Assembly: GCA_039105265.1 (NCBI GenBank) | Contig: JAPFFF010000016.1 | Span: 2,542,001 to 2,606,000, forward strand | Direction: 5' to 3' | Length of the DNA: 64,000 nucleotides | Origin: Tritrichomonas musculus | Taxonomy: Eukaryota > Parabasalia > Tritrichomonadida > Tritrichomonadidae | Part shown: piece by piece, positions 54,563 through 63,999 of the stretch | Layout of the letters: the number at the start of each line of letters is the position of its first letter | Numbering within the stretch: position 1 is the stretch's first letter | Position numbers and translations under genes: made by a program | Notes under the pieces: model-generated | What the model saw: only the letters and a program-made list of their open reading frames with translations | Database searches by the model: none | Told to the model about the DNA's origin: nothing

Positions 54563-57500
54563 GATTATACTATCAAAATTTATATGCAAAGCTACTTGAT
54601 TCTTTTAATAATAATGATTTTTACAGAATCGATAAATTACTTGATATTTCAAGCTACAAACTTGTAATTCCAAGAATGAAACTTCCCCTCAAAGATAATG
54701 AATCAAATAACACATTAGCAATTAATTTCGCCCAATTATTATTTAAAATAATTACAATTTATCCTGTCAAAAATTACAAAGCCCAATGTACAGCGGTTAA
54801 CTACCTATTGGTATTTTTGAAAACAAACAACCAAATATCTGGCCTTACATTCGAATGGCTTCCTTTTTACCGAGTAATGAAATATTTTATTAAAACAAAA
54901 CCATTTTTCCCTTCAATAAAAGAAGAATCTACATCTATCAACTTTAAAAATTTAGCTTTTTTGCTCTCAGATTATTTTCCTGACGAAATCGATACACAAA
55001 TTGACGGAGTCACAGTCAAAACAAGTACGAACGAACAACTTCACAAAAAGTTCGTCATAAAAAAAAAAAATTTATCCCAATTTAACCTGTTTCTTCCATA
55101 TTCAAAAGGCAAATACAATATATTCTTCCCTTACATCGTTCATTGTCTCCAGGAAAATAGTAATGATTTGATATGTTTACCGATTATTTTTCGTACAATT
55201 TGCTGCAACATTGAAGACGACTTTTCATTCCTTCTTCCACTTGTTAAGAAGCTTATATCAGTATTAATTTTGAATTCAGGTAGGAAAGGATCATTATTCT
55301 TGGTCACTATAATCTGTGCACTTTTTATCTCACCACCAACTCGACTTCAAATCCTTGATTTTTTTGACAAGACTCTTCCTGCTTTGAGAAGCCTCGCCCA
55401 TTCATCTTCACAAGAAAGTTCACAGTTCATTCAAAATTTCGCCATGAGGATTGTTAAGGTCACCTTCAATTTTCTGGAAAAATTGAACAAAGATGATCCA
55501 AACAAAAAAATATTCAACATGAAGAAAGAACTCGGACCTTCGCAAGAAGAGATACACAGACTCTTCACAATGATGAGTGAAATCAATATACTTGGTATCC
55601 ATCATATTAGCTCTGGAACACCGATTCAGATTTTGTTGAAAGTCGATCCTTTGCTGATGGATCGTTACTTCGAAATCGCTTTGGGTTGCATCAATTCGAC
55701 AGATTCTGTTGATATTGCAAGTGGCGGTTGGGTCATTTTGAATGCTTTGATTTCGTCCATTGAAAAAAGTGAGACCCTTTTGAACAACTTCGATTCAATA
55801 TTTAGATTTGCAATCAACAATTTTCACGACTTTGGATTGCAATTTCACATATTAAACTTCTTACTAAGTGTTTTTTTGAAAGTTCCTTTCAATTCTGAGA
55901 AAACAATTCAGGCCCTCAAACATGTGAATTTTGCAGAGCTTGCCAATTTGTATTATTCGAAGTTGTTTGAAATATTCAGATCACTTCCTCATACAAGAGA
56001 AGGAGAGGCTCAACTCAGCCAAAGTTTGGATGATCATATTAATTTGTCTTCTGTTTTCCTCTTGAAATATTGTGATGACTCTGTGAAGAATGAATTGCTT
56101 CCATTGTTCACATCTTTAGCCAATGATGAAAATATTTCAGGTTGTTACAAACCAGTTGAATTAATTCTTGCTAATTACACATGTAGTTCGAGTCGTGAAC
56201 AAGCTCAAAAAATCATTAAAGCGTTCAAAAGACAGATTGATTTGGAGCATCATGACGTAAACATGTTTCGATACTTGTTGAATGTTTATTCGACTATTGT
56301 AATATCCAATGAGAACACTGTTGAAAGTATCATAGAAACAATCGATGTTCTTCTTAAATTCACTAATAATGAAGATGAAAAAGTAAGAAAAATTGCTTGG
56401 TGTGCAATATATAATTCTTTGACTTTCTTTGATCGTAAATATAGCACTGACATTTCATTCAAAAAAGATGTTGTAAAGGATAATATCTTCCAATTAGTAA
56501 AGTTAGAAGACTTTGAAATCAAAGATGATCCTATAATAGATTTAACAAACTTGAAGTACGAAGTGTTTGATCCATTTTATGATAAGTTACTGACATCAAA
56601 AGATCCAAAAGAAGTAACAGCTTTATTAAATGACATTGGACCATACATGTTTTTCACTCTAAACACTTTCAATGAATATCTCGAAGGATCAACAGATGAT
56701 ATAAATGAAATTTACAGAGGTTCAATTAATGTTTCACCTGATCTTGTTAAAAAGAGTATTCCGTGCATAGAAAAGTATATTAAATGTGTAATACGACTTG
56801 TTAAAGACTTTCCTGATAATGAAAACATAATAACTAATATAATTAACAATTCTTTATTGATTGGATATAACAGTTCAAGTCTTACTTGCATTATTGAATA
56901 TCATTTTGCTTCATATGATTTTTCAAAGGCGCATTACGATCTTCCATATTTGGAACATATAATGTATTGTGCCAAAAACCAACGAAAATCATTTTTAATT
57001 CCTCCACTTACAGATGATATGAAAGAGCTCATTTCACTCGTTGCAGATTTGGCGGTTTGCGATAATATGAATATTCAAACATCATGCATTTCCTTTTTGA
57101 AGAATGCAATTGTATATTATAGTTCATATGTGAACCAAGTAATTGAAAAAATCATCAACAAAGACCACTCAAGTCATTATAAAGATTTCATCTTTTTCTT
57201 GACAAATGTGTGCAATGAAGACTGTGTTATGTATAATGATAAATTGCTGTGTAAAATCATTATTTTCTTACTTGACAATTTCAACTCGAATGATGAAAAC
57301 AGTCTCAAATGCGTCAACCAATTCTTTTTCATAACTTGCTTACAGATTGATCCATCTGGAACAAACAAGAGCAACAAGCAGGAATATATAGATTTACTGA
57401 AAGAGTTAGAAGACAAATACTTGTTCAAATATCCAGCAAGTAAGACATACAATCAACTCATGGTTGAAATAATCAGGATGTGCTTGAAGCAAGTCGATGA

Positions 57501-59490
57501 AATCAGCGACAAAGTTCTCGAATACATTATCAAAACTCTCACACATTACAACGAACAAGTCTCCTTTTTTGCACAAGTTTGTTTTATCCATATAATGGAG
57601 CGAAGATCGAAGTTCACAAAAGAGAAAGTCATGATCGACAAGTATCGAACAGTTGCCGACTTTCCGAACATCTTTGACCAAGTTTCAGTCCAATTTCCAC
57701 ATATAGGACTTTATTTCCCACATTCATTGAACGTGGTTGATGAAAGTGAAGAAGATAATCAGAGCGAAACAACTTTTAATGATGGAGAATATTCGATTGA
57801 ATCTGCAACTCCAAACAGTCTCGATGTAAACATCACCGATTGCACGATCAATGAAGAAGTGAAGAAAGTTTTTTCAACTTTCGAGAAGATCAAGATTCAT
57901 TGGGACTATGATGAATTCTATGATAGTGACTATTTCTCATTAACAGAATTCAGTGCGGATTTCAAGAAGGATCATTACTACAGAAAGAAGTATGAATTCC
58001 ATGAAAACGAACTTCTCATGAAGAACATTAAGAACTTTTTTGCATCTGCCACGAATTCAATGGATGAAGCCGACGCAAGTAACAGTATTCATTATGACAA
58101 AATTTGGGAGCAATACTCATTGACAGTTGGCCCACATTGCACCAAGAAAATGAGCAAGATTTGCAACAAGTATTTGTCCTGTTATTACGAAAGGAGTCCA
58201 CTCATTACAACGCAAATTTTAGCAGACATGATAACAGGCTTCATGCAAGGAATTCGATTCTGGCCGATTGAAGATCGCATCAGTTTCTTCCAGCTCGTTG
58301 TTCTTCCAGTAACGTGTGTCATTTCGTCTAATCCGGCCACTTCAGATCTCGTCGAATCGATCTACATAAATGCTAACATCTCCACCAATCCTTACACGTT
58401 TGCTCCACTTATCAAGGTGTTCTCTCTCATCACTTTGAATGGCCCTAATCTTCCAGTCTACAGCCGTACTTTAACATCCGTGATTTCGAAGCAAGTCACA
58501 CTAAGGCACGACTTGTTTTTCAACGCGATTGACCAGTTCTACCATCAATACATCGTTGATTTCATGAATAAAATGGGTGAATATAAATCGAATGAGATTG
58601 AAAACATCATAAATATCTTCTTCTTCTTCATTGACGCCTGCACTGACTACGAGAAAACATCTCCGTATTATTCTGAAAAAGTTGAAGAGAAAAAGCAATT
58701 TGTGATTAAATTATTCGATGACATCTTGTCTCTTCAAGTGACTGACGAAAACATGAAGCACAATTTCATTCAATTTCTGAGTGAAGCACTTGAATTCTTC
58801 AGCACTTCTTTGAAAGTAGAACGTCAAATGCTCGCTCCAGTCCTAATCAAGCATCTTCACACAATCTTCGTCATGCTGAACAGTTCAAACGAGAACGAAG
58901 AGGAGTTTTTCATTGAAAGTGTGTCACTTTTCATCTGCAACGACCTTTTCCTCGTCGACGAAGAAATCGAGTTCAGCTTTGTGTCTGCTTTGGTGAAAGA
59001 ATTAATGATTTCTTCGCTTCCAATGCAGCTCGTTTTGCTCGAGAGCGTCAACATCATGTTTGAAAATAACGTAATTAACATGTCGGAGGACAATTACGCA
59101 AAATACGAGGAGATTCTTCTGAATTACAATCGTCATGCAATTGCAAACAGCATCGGAAAAGAAGTCAGATTGAAGATAGCAAAAATAATCGGTATCTTCG
59201 AAATAAGAAAATGCACATTCGATCCAAACTCATCCGATGTTGAAGATAACGTTTTGAAAGCTGCATCAATCGTTTTGAACACATTCTTGTTCGATCATGT
59301 CGATGAAATTGTAACACGTGCGCTAGAGTACATGGAGGAAAAGTGCAGCAGCAGAGACCCGAGGAATAAAGATTTCTTCGAAAGTGTTTCTGAAATTTTC
59401 ATTCAACGTCATTCAAACTATGTCATCAATGAAGCTTATGAGGTGGTCAGTCAATACAGATCGAGAATCCATCCGAGCTATATGTCATAG
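54490..59490 (+). CDS. Proteasome activator PA200/Blm10 family protein, start codon missing
   Basis: About 1666 codons of HEAT/ARM-type helical repeats. The N-terminal region has a Blm10-like segment (EWLPFYRVMKYFI, KKFVIKKKNLSQFNLFLPYS). A later block (ILADMITGFMQGIRFWPIED) matches the conserved I-x-G-x-x-x-G-x-x-x-W region of PA200. The C-terminus (SEIFIQRHSN to IHPSYMS) aligns with the family end that normally closes in the Hb-Y-X motif (YYA); here it ends YMS, so gate-opening contacts may differ. Length is near the family's usual 1800-2100. The frame is open from 54460 but has no ATG before 54676. The truncated paralogue at 15214 shows the ancestral start MEPLSSH; here those codons are replaced by IKPLSSH after foreign sequence. 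The family caps the 20S proteasome. Expression of this copy may begin at 54676 or be lost. Confidence 0.75.
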   Translation, partial: PLSSHFCKLSQKLHQPYTITKDQVRLYYQNLYAKLLDSFNNNDFYRIDKLLDISSYKLVIPRMKLPLKDNESNNTLAINFAQLLFKIITIYPVKNYKAQCTAVNYLLVFLKTNNQISGLTFEWLPFYRVMKYFIKTKPFFPSIKEESTSINFKNLAFLLSDYFPDEIDTQIDGVTVKTSTNEQLHKKFVIKKKNLSQFNLFLPYSKGKYNIFFPYIVHCLQENSNDLICLPIIFRTICCNIEDDFSFLLPLVKKLISVLILNSGRKGSLFLVTIICALFISPPTRLQILDFFDKTLPALRSLAHSSSQESSQFIQNFAMRIVKVTFNFLEKLNKDDPNKKIFNMKKELGPSQEEIHRLFTMMSEINILGIHHISSGTPIQILLKVDPLLMDRYFEIALGCINSTDSVDIASGGWVILNALISSIEKSETLLNNFDSIFRFAINNFHDFGLQFHILNFLLSVFLKVPFNSEKTIQALKHVNFAELANLYYSKLFEIFRSLPHTREGEAQLSQSLDDHINLSSVFLLKYCDDSVKNELLPLFTSLANDENISGCYKPVELILANYTCSSSREQAQKIIKAFKRQIDLEHHDVNMFRYLLNVYSTIVISNENTVESIIETIDVLLKFTNNEDEKVRKIAWCAIYNSLTFFDRKYSTDISFKKDVVKDNIFQLVKLEDFEIKDDPIIDLTNLKYEVFDPFYDKLLTSKDPKEVTALLNDIGPYMFFTLNTFNEYLEGSTDDINEIYRGSINVSPDLVKKSIPCIEKYIKCVIRLVKDFPDNENIITNIINNSLLIGYNSSSLTCIIEYHFASYDFSKAHYDLPYLEHIMYCAKNQRKSFLIPPLTDDMKELISLVADLAVCDNMNIQTSCISFLKNAIVYYSSYVNQVIEKIINKDHSSHYKDFIFFLTNVCNEDCVMYNDKLLCKIIIFLLDNFNSNDENSLKCVNQFFFITCLQIDPSGTNKSNKQEYIDLLKELEDKYLFKYPASKTYNQLMVEIIRMCLKQVDEISDKVLEYIIKTLTHYNEQVSFFAQVCFIHIMERRSKFTKEKVMIDKYRTVADFPNIFDQVSVQFPHIGLYFPHSLNVVDESEEDNQSETTFNDGEYSIESATPNSLDVNITDCTINEEVKKVFSTFEKIKIHWDYDEFYDSDYFSLTEFSADFKKDHYYRKKYEFHENELLMKNIKNFFASATNSMDEADASNSIHYDKIWEQYSLTVGPHCTKKMSKICNKYLSCYYERSPLITTQILADMITGFMQGIRFWPIEDRISFFQLVVLPVTCVISSNPATSDLVESIYINANISTNPYTFAPLIKVFSLITLNGPNLPVYSRTLTSVISKQVTLRHDLFFNAIDQFYHQYIVDFMNKMGEYKSNEIENIINIFFFFIDACTDYEKTSPYYSEKVEEKKQFVIKLFDDILSLQVTDENMKHNFIQFLSEALEFFSTSLKVERQMLAPVLIKHLHTIFVMLNSSNENEEEFFIESVSLFICNDLFLVDEEIEFSFVSALVKELMISSLPMQLVLLESVNIMFENNVINMSEDNYAKYEEILLNYNRHAIANSIGKEVRLKIAKIIGIFEIRKCTFDPNSSDVEDNVLKAASIVLNTFLFDHVDEIVTRALEYMEEKCSSRDPRNKDFFESVSEIFIQRHSNYVINEAYEVVSQYRSRIHPSYMS

Positions 59491-59843
59491 TTCATTCAAT
59501 AAACGTCTTAATTAACAAATTACAGTTATATTTTTTAAACTGTATATACAATATAATTCAAATAAATTTATTGTTAAATAATTCAATAATCTGAGGGTAA
59601 TTAGAACATTTTAGAAAATCTGAAGAACAAATGTAAAAAAAAGTAATAAACATATTAAATTTTTGATATTTATTTTAATCTTTTTTCACTATTTTGAATT
59701 ATAAAATTATAAAAGTATATATGAATCAGAGAGAACAGCTTGAATCATTAAAATTTAGAGAATATTTTAATAATTAAATAAAAGGGCTTTAAAACAAGTT
59801 AAATTTATTAATGAGTTTATATAAAAAATTCAATCATTAGAAT
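59491..59843. other. Spacer between PA200 gene and tRNA
   Basis: TAAA motifs soon after the PA200 stop (AATAAACG at 59499) could serve polyadenylation. Otherwise A/T runs only. Confidence 0.4.
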
Positions 59844-59915
59844 TCTCTTGTGGTGTAGTGGTTATCATATGGGACTTTGAATCCCGGGATGGAGGTTCGA
59901 TTCCTCCCAAGAGAA
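59844..59915 (+). tRNA. tRNA-Gln (anticodon TTG)
   Basis: Identical in sequence to the minus-strand gene at 9329-9400: perfect 7-bp acceptor stem TCTCTTG/CAAGAGA, anticodon loop CTTTGAA, T-loop GTTCGATTC, discriminator A. A T6 run starting about five bases downstream is a suitable RNA polymerase III terminator. No intron or encoded CCA. Confidence 0.93.
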
Positions 59916-60117
59916 AACTTTTTTAAGTATTTATCATTTTTTTTTTTTATGAGTTTCCAATTTTTTCAAAGATTTGTACACTTATCCAATTAATTTATTT
60001 TGATAATAAAATAATTTTAATGCCTATTTCAACACTAGCAAAAAATATTACAAATTCATGCCATATTTATTTTCAATGAACTTTTTCAAAATTTAAAAAT
60101 TTTATAAAGGATTTAAA

Positions 60118-62437
60118 ATGGAAATTCAAGCATACATTGAGAAAAAACAAACAATTCAAGATAATATACTCTCCTTTATCAGTAATGATGAAGATATGGA
60201 GGAAATTTATGAAGATCTACTCAATTCATTTGATGATCAAGAGATTTGCCAAAACCATCATGAATTAAGAGCAACCCTTATTTTATTAGTTAAAATATCG
60301 AATAACCATTTTCGGTCACCGACTTTTTTTAGTAAAATTGAGCGAATTCTTTTACATTTTAAAGATGAAATCATTCAAAATTTTAACAATTCTGAAATTT
60401 TCCGCATATTTCACAGTAACAAAAGAATCCTATTATTTCTTATAGAAAAAGATATTTTATCGATTGATGACTCTATTATAGATATAATGGAAAGAGATGA
60501 AAATGACTCGTATTTTTACTTTGATTATTTTTTCCCAGAAATAAAAAATTTTTTAAATGATGAATTCAAAGAAGAAATAAAAGGACGAGTAACTGAATTA
60601 AAGAACGATGATTTTGAGGAATTCAATGAAAAAAGAAAACTAGGTGAGAATGATGAATATATATGTCAATTGATGAGAGAAGACAACATCGATGAATTCA
60701 TTTCATATGTCAATCAAAATTGCATCACTTTAACGTCTTTTATTGAATCATCAATTTTTGAAACAAATCCATCATTACTCAAAGAAAAAATCAGTTTGTT
60801 TAATTATTCAGCATTTTTTGGATCAATTCAAATTTTCAAATATTTGTTTTCAAATGGAAATGCGTTAACATTGAAAGAGTGGCCGTTTATTATTCATGGC
60901 CAACATCCAGAAATGATTCAAATTTTTTTCGATAAATATGCTTTATCTAATGATGAGTTAGATGAATGTTTGACAGATTCATTCAAATTTCATCATAACG
61001 ATATTTCTAGTTTTATTCAAAATAAATTTTCTAATGAATTTGACTTAAATGATGAGAAATGTTTTTCTCAATCTTTGAAAAGTTATAACTATGCATATTT
61101 CCCAACAGAATTTACAGATGAAGATATTCTTTATTATTTGTGCAAATATGATTATTTTACTCTCGTTGAGATTCTTTTAGATACAAAGAAATTCAATATT
61201 AATGGACTATTAATTCAAAAAAAAAAAAAAAAATTTTTGAATGAAATTTCAAAGTTTTTTTTCTTTAATGATGTTTTTAAATACATGAATTTTAAATGAT
61301 GTTTTTATATATTAGTTTGATTTAATGAAGTTTTTAATATCATTGGTTTGTATGATATTTGATATTTGGTTGATTTAAATGAAATTTCTAATCATTGTTT
61401 TTTTCTAATTTTACATCATTCAGTATTGCTGTTAAAAAGGGCAATTTAGACATAGTCAAACTTTTATTAAAGCAACCAGACACAAATATTTTCATTAAAT
61501 CTATTTTCATTAAATTAATTTTATTAATATAATTTCAAATCAAATGATTTCAAATTGTTTTATTTGCCAACTTTTTAAATGATATTTTTAAAATAAAACA
61601 AATTTCAAATGGAATTACAAAAAAAACATTAAATTTAATAAAATTTTAATTAAATAATTTATGAGATTTATAAAACATTGATTTTTGAATAAGACAGCTT
61701 TATTCATTGCTGCTGAGAATGATAGAAAAGAAATTTTTGATCTTTTATTAAATCAAAAAGGAGTTGAAATTGGCGATTGCGCTTTCAAGGATTGTTTTCC
61801 ATTGAAAGAAATCAACATTCCATCAACAATAACTTACATTGGTTCAAAAGCATTCTGGGAATGTGAATCGTTAAAAACGGTTATTATTTCATCATCAGTT
61901 AAATCTATTGGAAGTTATGCATTTTGCATGTGTTCTTCTTTGATTGAAATATCGATTCCGTCCTCAGTAAAAACGATCAGAAATGGTTGTTTCAAAGGTT
62001 GCAGTTCACTGTCAAAAGTGACACTTTCACATAAATTGAGAACAATTGAAAATTTTGCATTCAAAGCTTGCACTTCATTGAAATCAGTAATAATTCATTC
62101 AAAAGTTAAATCAATTGGTGATTACGTTTTTGAAGATTGTTCATCATTAGAGAAAATTTCAGTTCCAGCTTCAGTGAAAACAATCGGTTGTGGCACTTTT
62201 ATTAATTGCATTTCATTGAAAAAATTTGAATTTCCAGCTTCGTTAACAACAATCAGCGCATCGTTATTTAAAGGTTGTTTATCACTGACATTTGTGTATG
62301 TTGCTTCATCTGTTTGCTCAATTGGTAAAGATGCTTTTGATCATTGCTCTTCACTTGAAAAAATTAAAATTCCAACATCTTTACAAATCGAAAATACTGG
62401 AATTGATGATAAAATAACTAAAGTTTCTAGATATTAA
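60118..62437 (+). pseudogene. DUF3447-ankyrin-LRR (BspA-like) composite gene
   Basis: ATG at 60118 opens 393 codons typical of the trichomonad DUF3447 domain (QIFKYLFSNGNALTLKEW, DELDECLTDSFKFHHND, LYYLCKYDYFTLVEILLD), ending at 61299 past a 15-A run. An ankyrin unit (AVKKGNLDIVKLLLKQ, near 61430) follows with stops in the AT-rich linkers. Then a frame from 61685 has one more ankyrin unit (TALFIAAENDRKEIFDLLLN) fused without a break to about nine BspA-type LRRs (IPSSVKTIRNGCFKGCSSLS), ending 62437 at TAA. The ankyrin-to-LRR joint is within one codon frame (QKGVEIGDCAFKDC). DUF3447/ankyrin proteins are thought to be intracellular scaffolds and BspA proteins surface ligands, so the fusion is unusual. 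The linker stops suggest a pseudogene unless undetected introns remove them. Confidence 0.65.
61685..62437 (+). CDS. Ankyrin-LRR open segment of the composite gene
   Basis: The intact 250-codon part of the composite: one ankyrin repeat, then nine LRR_5 repeats with the AF-x-x-C-x-SL signature. The first codon is TTG, so it is not an independent gene with a clear start; an internal ATG would give only LRRs. No signal peptide or membrane anchor. Confidence 0.6.
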   Translation: MNKTALFIAAENDRKEIFDLLLNQKGVEIGDCAFKDCFPLKEINIPSTITYIGSKAFWECESLKTVIISSSVKSIGSYAFCMCSSLIEISIPSSVKTIRNGCFKGCSSLSKVTLSHKLRTIENFAFKACTSLKSVIIHSKVKSIGDYVFEDCSSLEKISVPASVKTIGCGTFINCISLKKFEFPASLTTISASLFKGCLSLTFVYVASSVCSIGKDAFDHCSSLEKIKIPTSLQIENTGIDDKITKVSRY

Positions 62438-62582
62438 AATAAACACTATATACTAAGTATTTTTATATCATGTATTTTTCAAAAAAGGAAATTTTGTAAG
62501 TATTTGAATAAATAAATATTTATTGAATATTCAATAAAAAAAATTCAGAAAAAAAGATCTTTTCAAATTCTGAAAATTTTAT

Positions 62583-62865
62583 CTGAAAAAGTTTGATTTG
62601 CGACAATTTTTTAAAATTTTGAATTTTAGAGAAATCATCACTTTTATCTTAATTGCTTAATTTATTAATATTGATGAATTTAACCAAATTTGACTTTTCT
62701 TTTTATTATAAAGTTTCTGGAAATGATTAAAAAATCTTTCACTGAAAAAGTTTGATTTGCGACAAATTTATAAAATCTTGAATTTCAAAAAAATCATCAA
62801 TTGCATTTTAATTGATTAATTTATATATATTAAAGAATTTAACTAAGTTTAACTTTTTTTATTAT
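62583..62865. repeat. Two-copy tandem repeat of about 165 bases
   Basis: GAAAAAGTTTGATTTGCGAC occurs at about 62586 and 62748. Each is followed by matching AT-rich text with AAATCATCA, then ATTGATTAA-like and TTTAAC-like blocks. Divergence is moderate. It lies directly upstream of the small cationic protein gene. Confidence 0.6.
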
Positions 62866-62941
62866 AAATGTCACATTTTCTGGAAATGATTGTTTTTGGA
62901 AAATCTATTGAAAAATTGATAAGTTGAATTTATGCTTTGAT

Positions 62942-62951
62942 TCACTTCATT
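62942..62951 (+). promoter_or_regulatory. Initiator (Inr) of the small cationic protein gene
   Basis: TCACTTCATT fits the trichomonad Inr (TCAYT). The predicted +1 A at 62944 would leave a 15-base leader before ATG 62959. The same element is conserved in front of the degenerate copy near 63690. Confidence 0.55.
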
Positions 62952-62958
62952 TCTATAG

Positions 62959-63201
62959 ATGGGTTGGTTAAAGAAAGCATTTAAAAGAGCCGAAAATCAC
63001 GTTAAGAAGGCAATCCCAAAAGAAATTCGAAAAGTAATACCAAAAGAAATCAGGCATGCTGTCGAAAACGAAGTTAAAAGAAAAATCATTCCTCGAGAAG
63101 CCAAAGAAATTTTCAATGCAGTAGATGACATAACTAAGCCTTTTGATGATATTTACACTGCTGCAAATGATCTCTACAAGCTTTCAAAGAATTCCAGATA
63201 A
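62959..63201 (+). CDS. Small cationic amphipathic protein, 80 aa
   Basis: ATG at 62959 lies 15 bases after an Inr; TAA plus the following A forms a TAAG at the stop. The first 40 residues (MGWLKKAFKRAENHVKKAIP) are strongly basic and amphipathic, with an internal near-repeat IPKEIRKV/IPKEIRHA. The second half is acidic to neutral (IFNAVDDITKPFDDIYTAAN). The opening GWLKKAFKR resembles the N-terminus of cecropin-type peptides, but there is no signal peptide and similarity is too short to assign homology. An N-terminal membrane-binding helix is a fair inference; function unknown. A degenerate second copy with the same upstream DNA lies at about 63630-63780. Confidence 0.6.
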   Translation: MGWLKKAFKRAENHVKKAIPKEIRKVIPKEIRHAVENEVKRKIIPREAKEIFNAVDDITKPFDDIYTAANDLYKLSKNSR

Positions 63202-63479
63202 GATTAATTTCAAAATTAATAAGTAAAAGATCCTAGTTCTAATATTTATTTTGTGTATTTTTATGATTTCTTTTATAGCTTTTTATATTAAATAATATTA
63301 AAATAGAATGAAATTTTAAAAATCATCATATCAATGTGAAAATACTCTATAAAATTAATTCAAGATGAGATATTTGGATTTGAAATCATTGATATTAATA
63401 ATAAATTTTTTTGTGATAAAGACTAATTCTAACTTAAAATAAAATAATTCGTTTATATTTTTTATATATAGAAAAAAAG

Positions 63480-63497
63480 CATGAGTAGCTACTCATG
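63480..63497. repeat. Perfect 18-bp palindrome
   Basis: CATGAGTAGCTACTCATG is its own reverse complement. It stands at the edge of a locally GC-richer patch (63480-63600) between the small cationic protein gene and its degenerate copy; a run of about 29 T follows at 63600-63628. Confidence 0.6.
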
Positions 63498-63595
63498 GTA
63501 TTTTTTGCAAAAGTGGAAAAAAGTTCCAAGCTTTTATTTTCTGAAGAACGATAGAGGCCAACATTGACCATAACTGCTGCGGGCAAATCCGATTT

Positions 63596-63628
<33 letters not shown>

Positions 63629-63629
<1 letters not shown>

Positions 63630-63780
63630 AAAATCTATTGAAAAATTGATAAGATGAATTTATTCTTTGATTCACTTCATTTATATAGATGGGCTGGCAA
63701 AAAAAAAAGGATTTAAAAGGCTGAAAATCATTTCAAAAAGCTAATCCCAGAAGAAATTCGAAAACAAATAAATAGATATA
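63629..63780 (+). pseudogene. Degenerate copy of the small cationic protein gene
   Basis: The upstream sequence (GAAAATCTATTGAAAAATTG through the Inr) and the start region are duplicated from 62905-63050. The coding part is decayed and no comparable product is expected. The copy begins right after a long T run, suggesting the duplication edge lies there. Confidence 0.6.
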
Positions 63781-63903
63781 ATGATAAATTTAAATATAAT
63801 TGTATGAAAAATTGAAAATAAATGATAGAATTTCTGTTATTAACAAATAAATTACTATTCTAAGAGTATTTTTTTTTTTATAAAATTAATGCTTGATTAA
63901 TAA

Positions 63904-63999
63904 TTATATTTTGGTTACTTTAATCTTCTTAGAGCAAACACCAATGCTTCTTTGATTAAAGGAAGAAGGAATGGTAATTTCTTTTAACGAAGAACATTT
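63904..63999 (-). CDS. C-terminal end of a BspA-like LRR gene (cut by window edge)
   Basis: The minus strand reads KCSSLKEITIPSSFNQRSIG and ends after CSKKIKVTKI at a TAA (63904-63906). The phrase is one diagnostic BspA-type LRR_5 repeat, so this is the tail of a further gene that starts beyond the right edge. Confidence 0.65.
   Translation of the reverse strand, partial: KCSSLKEITIPSSFNQRSIGVCSKKIKVTKI

Noticed and set aside
57177-59093. Several 60-90 codon minus-strand frames opposite PA200
   Set aside because: Shadows of a long, clearly coding plus-strand frame.
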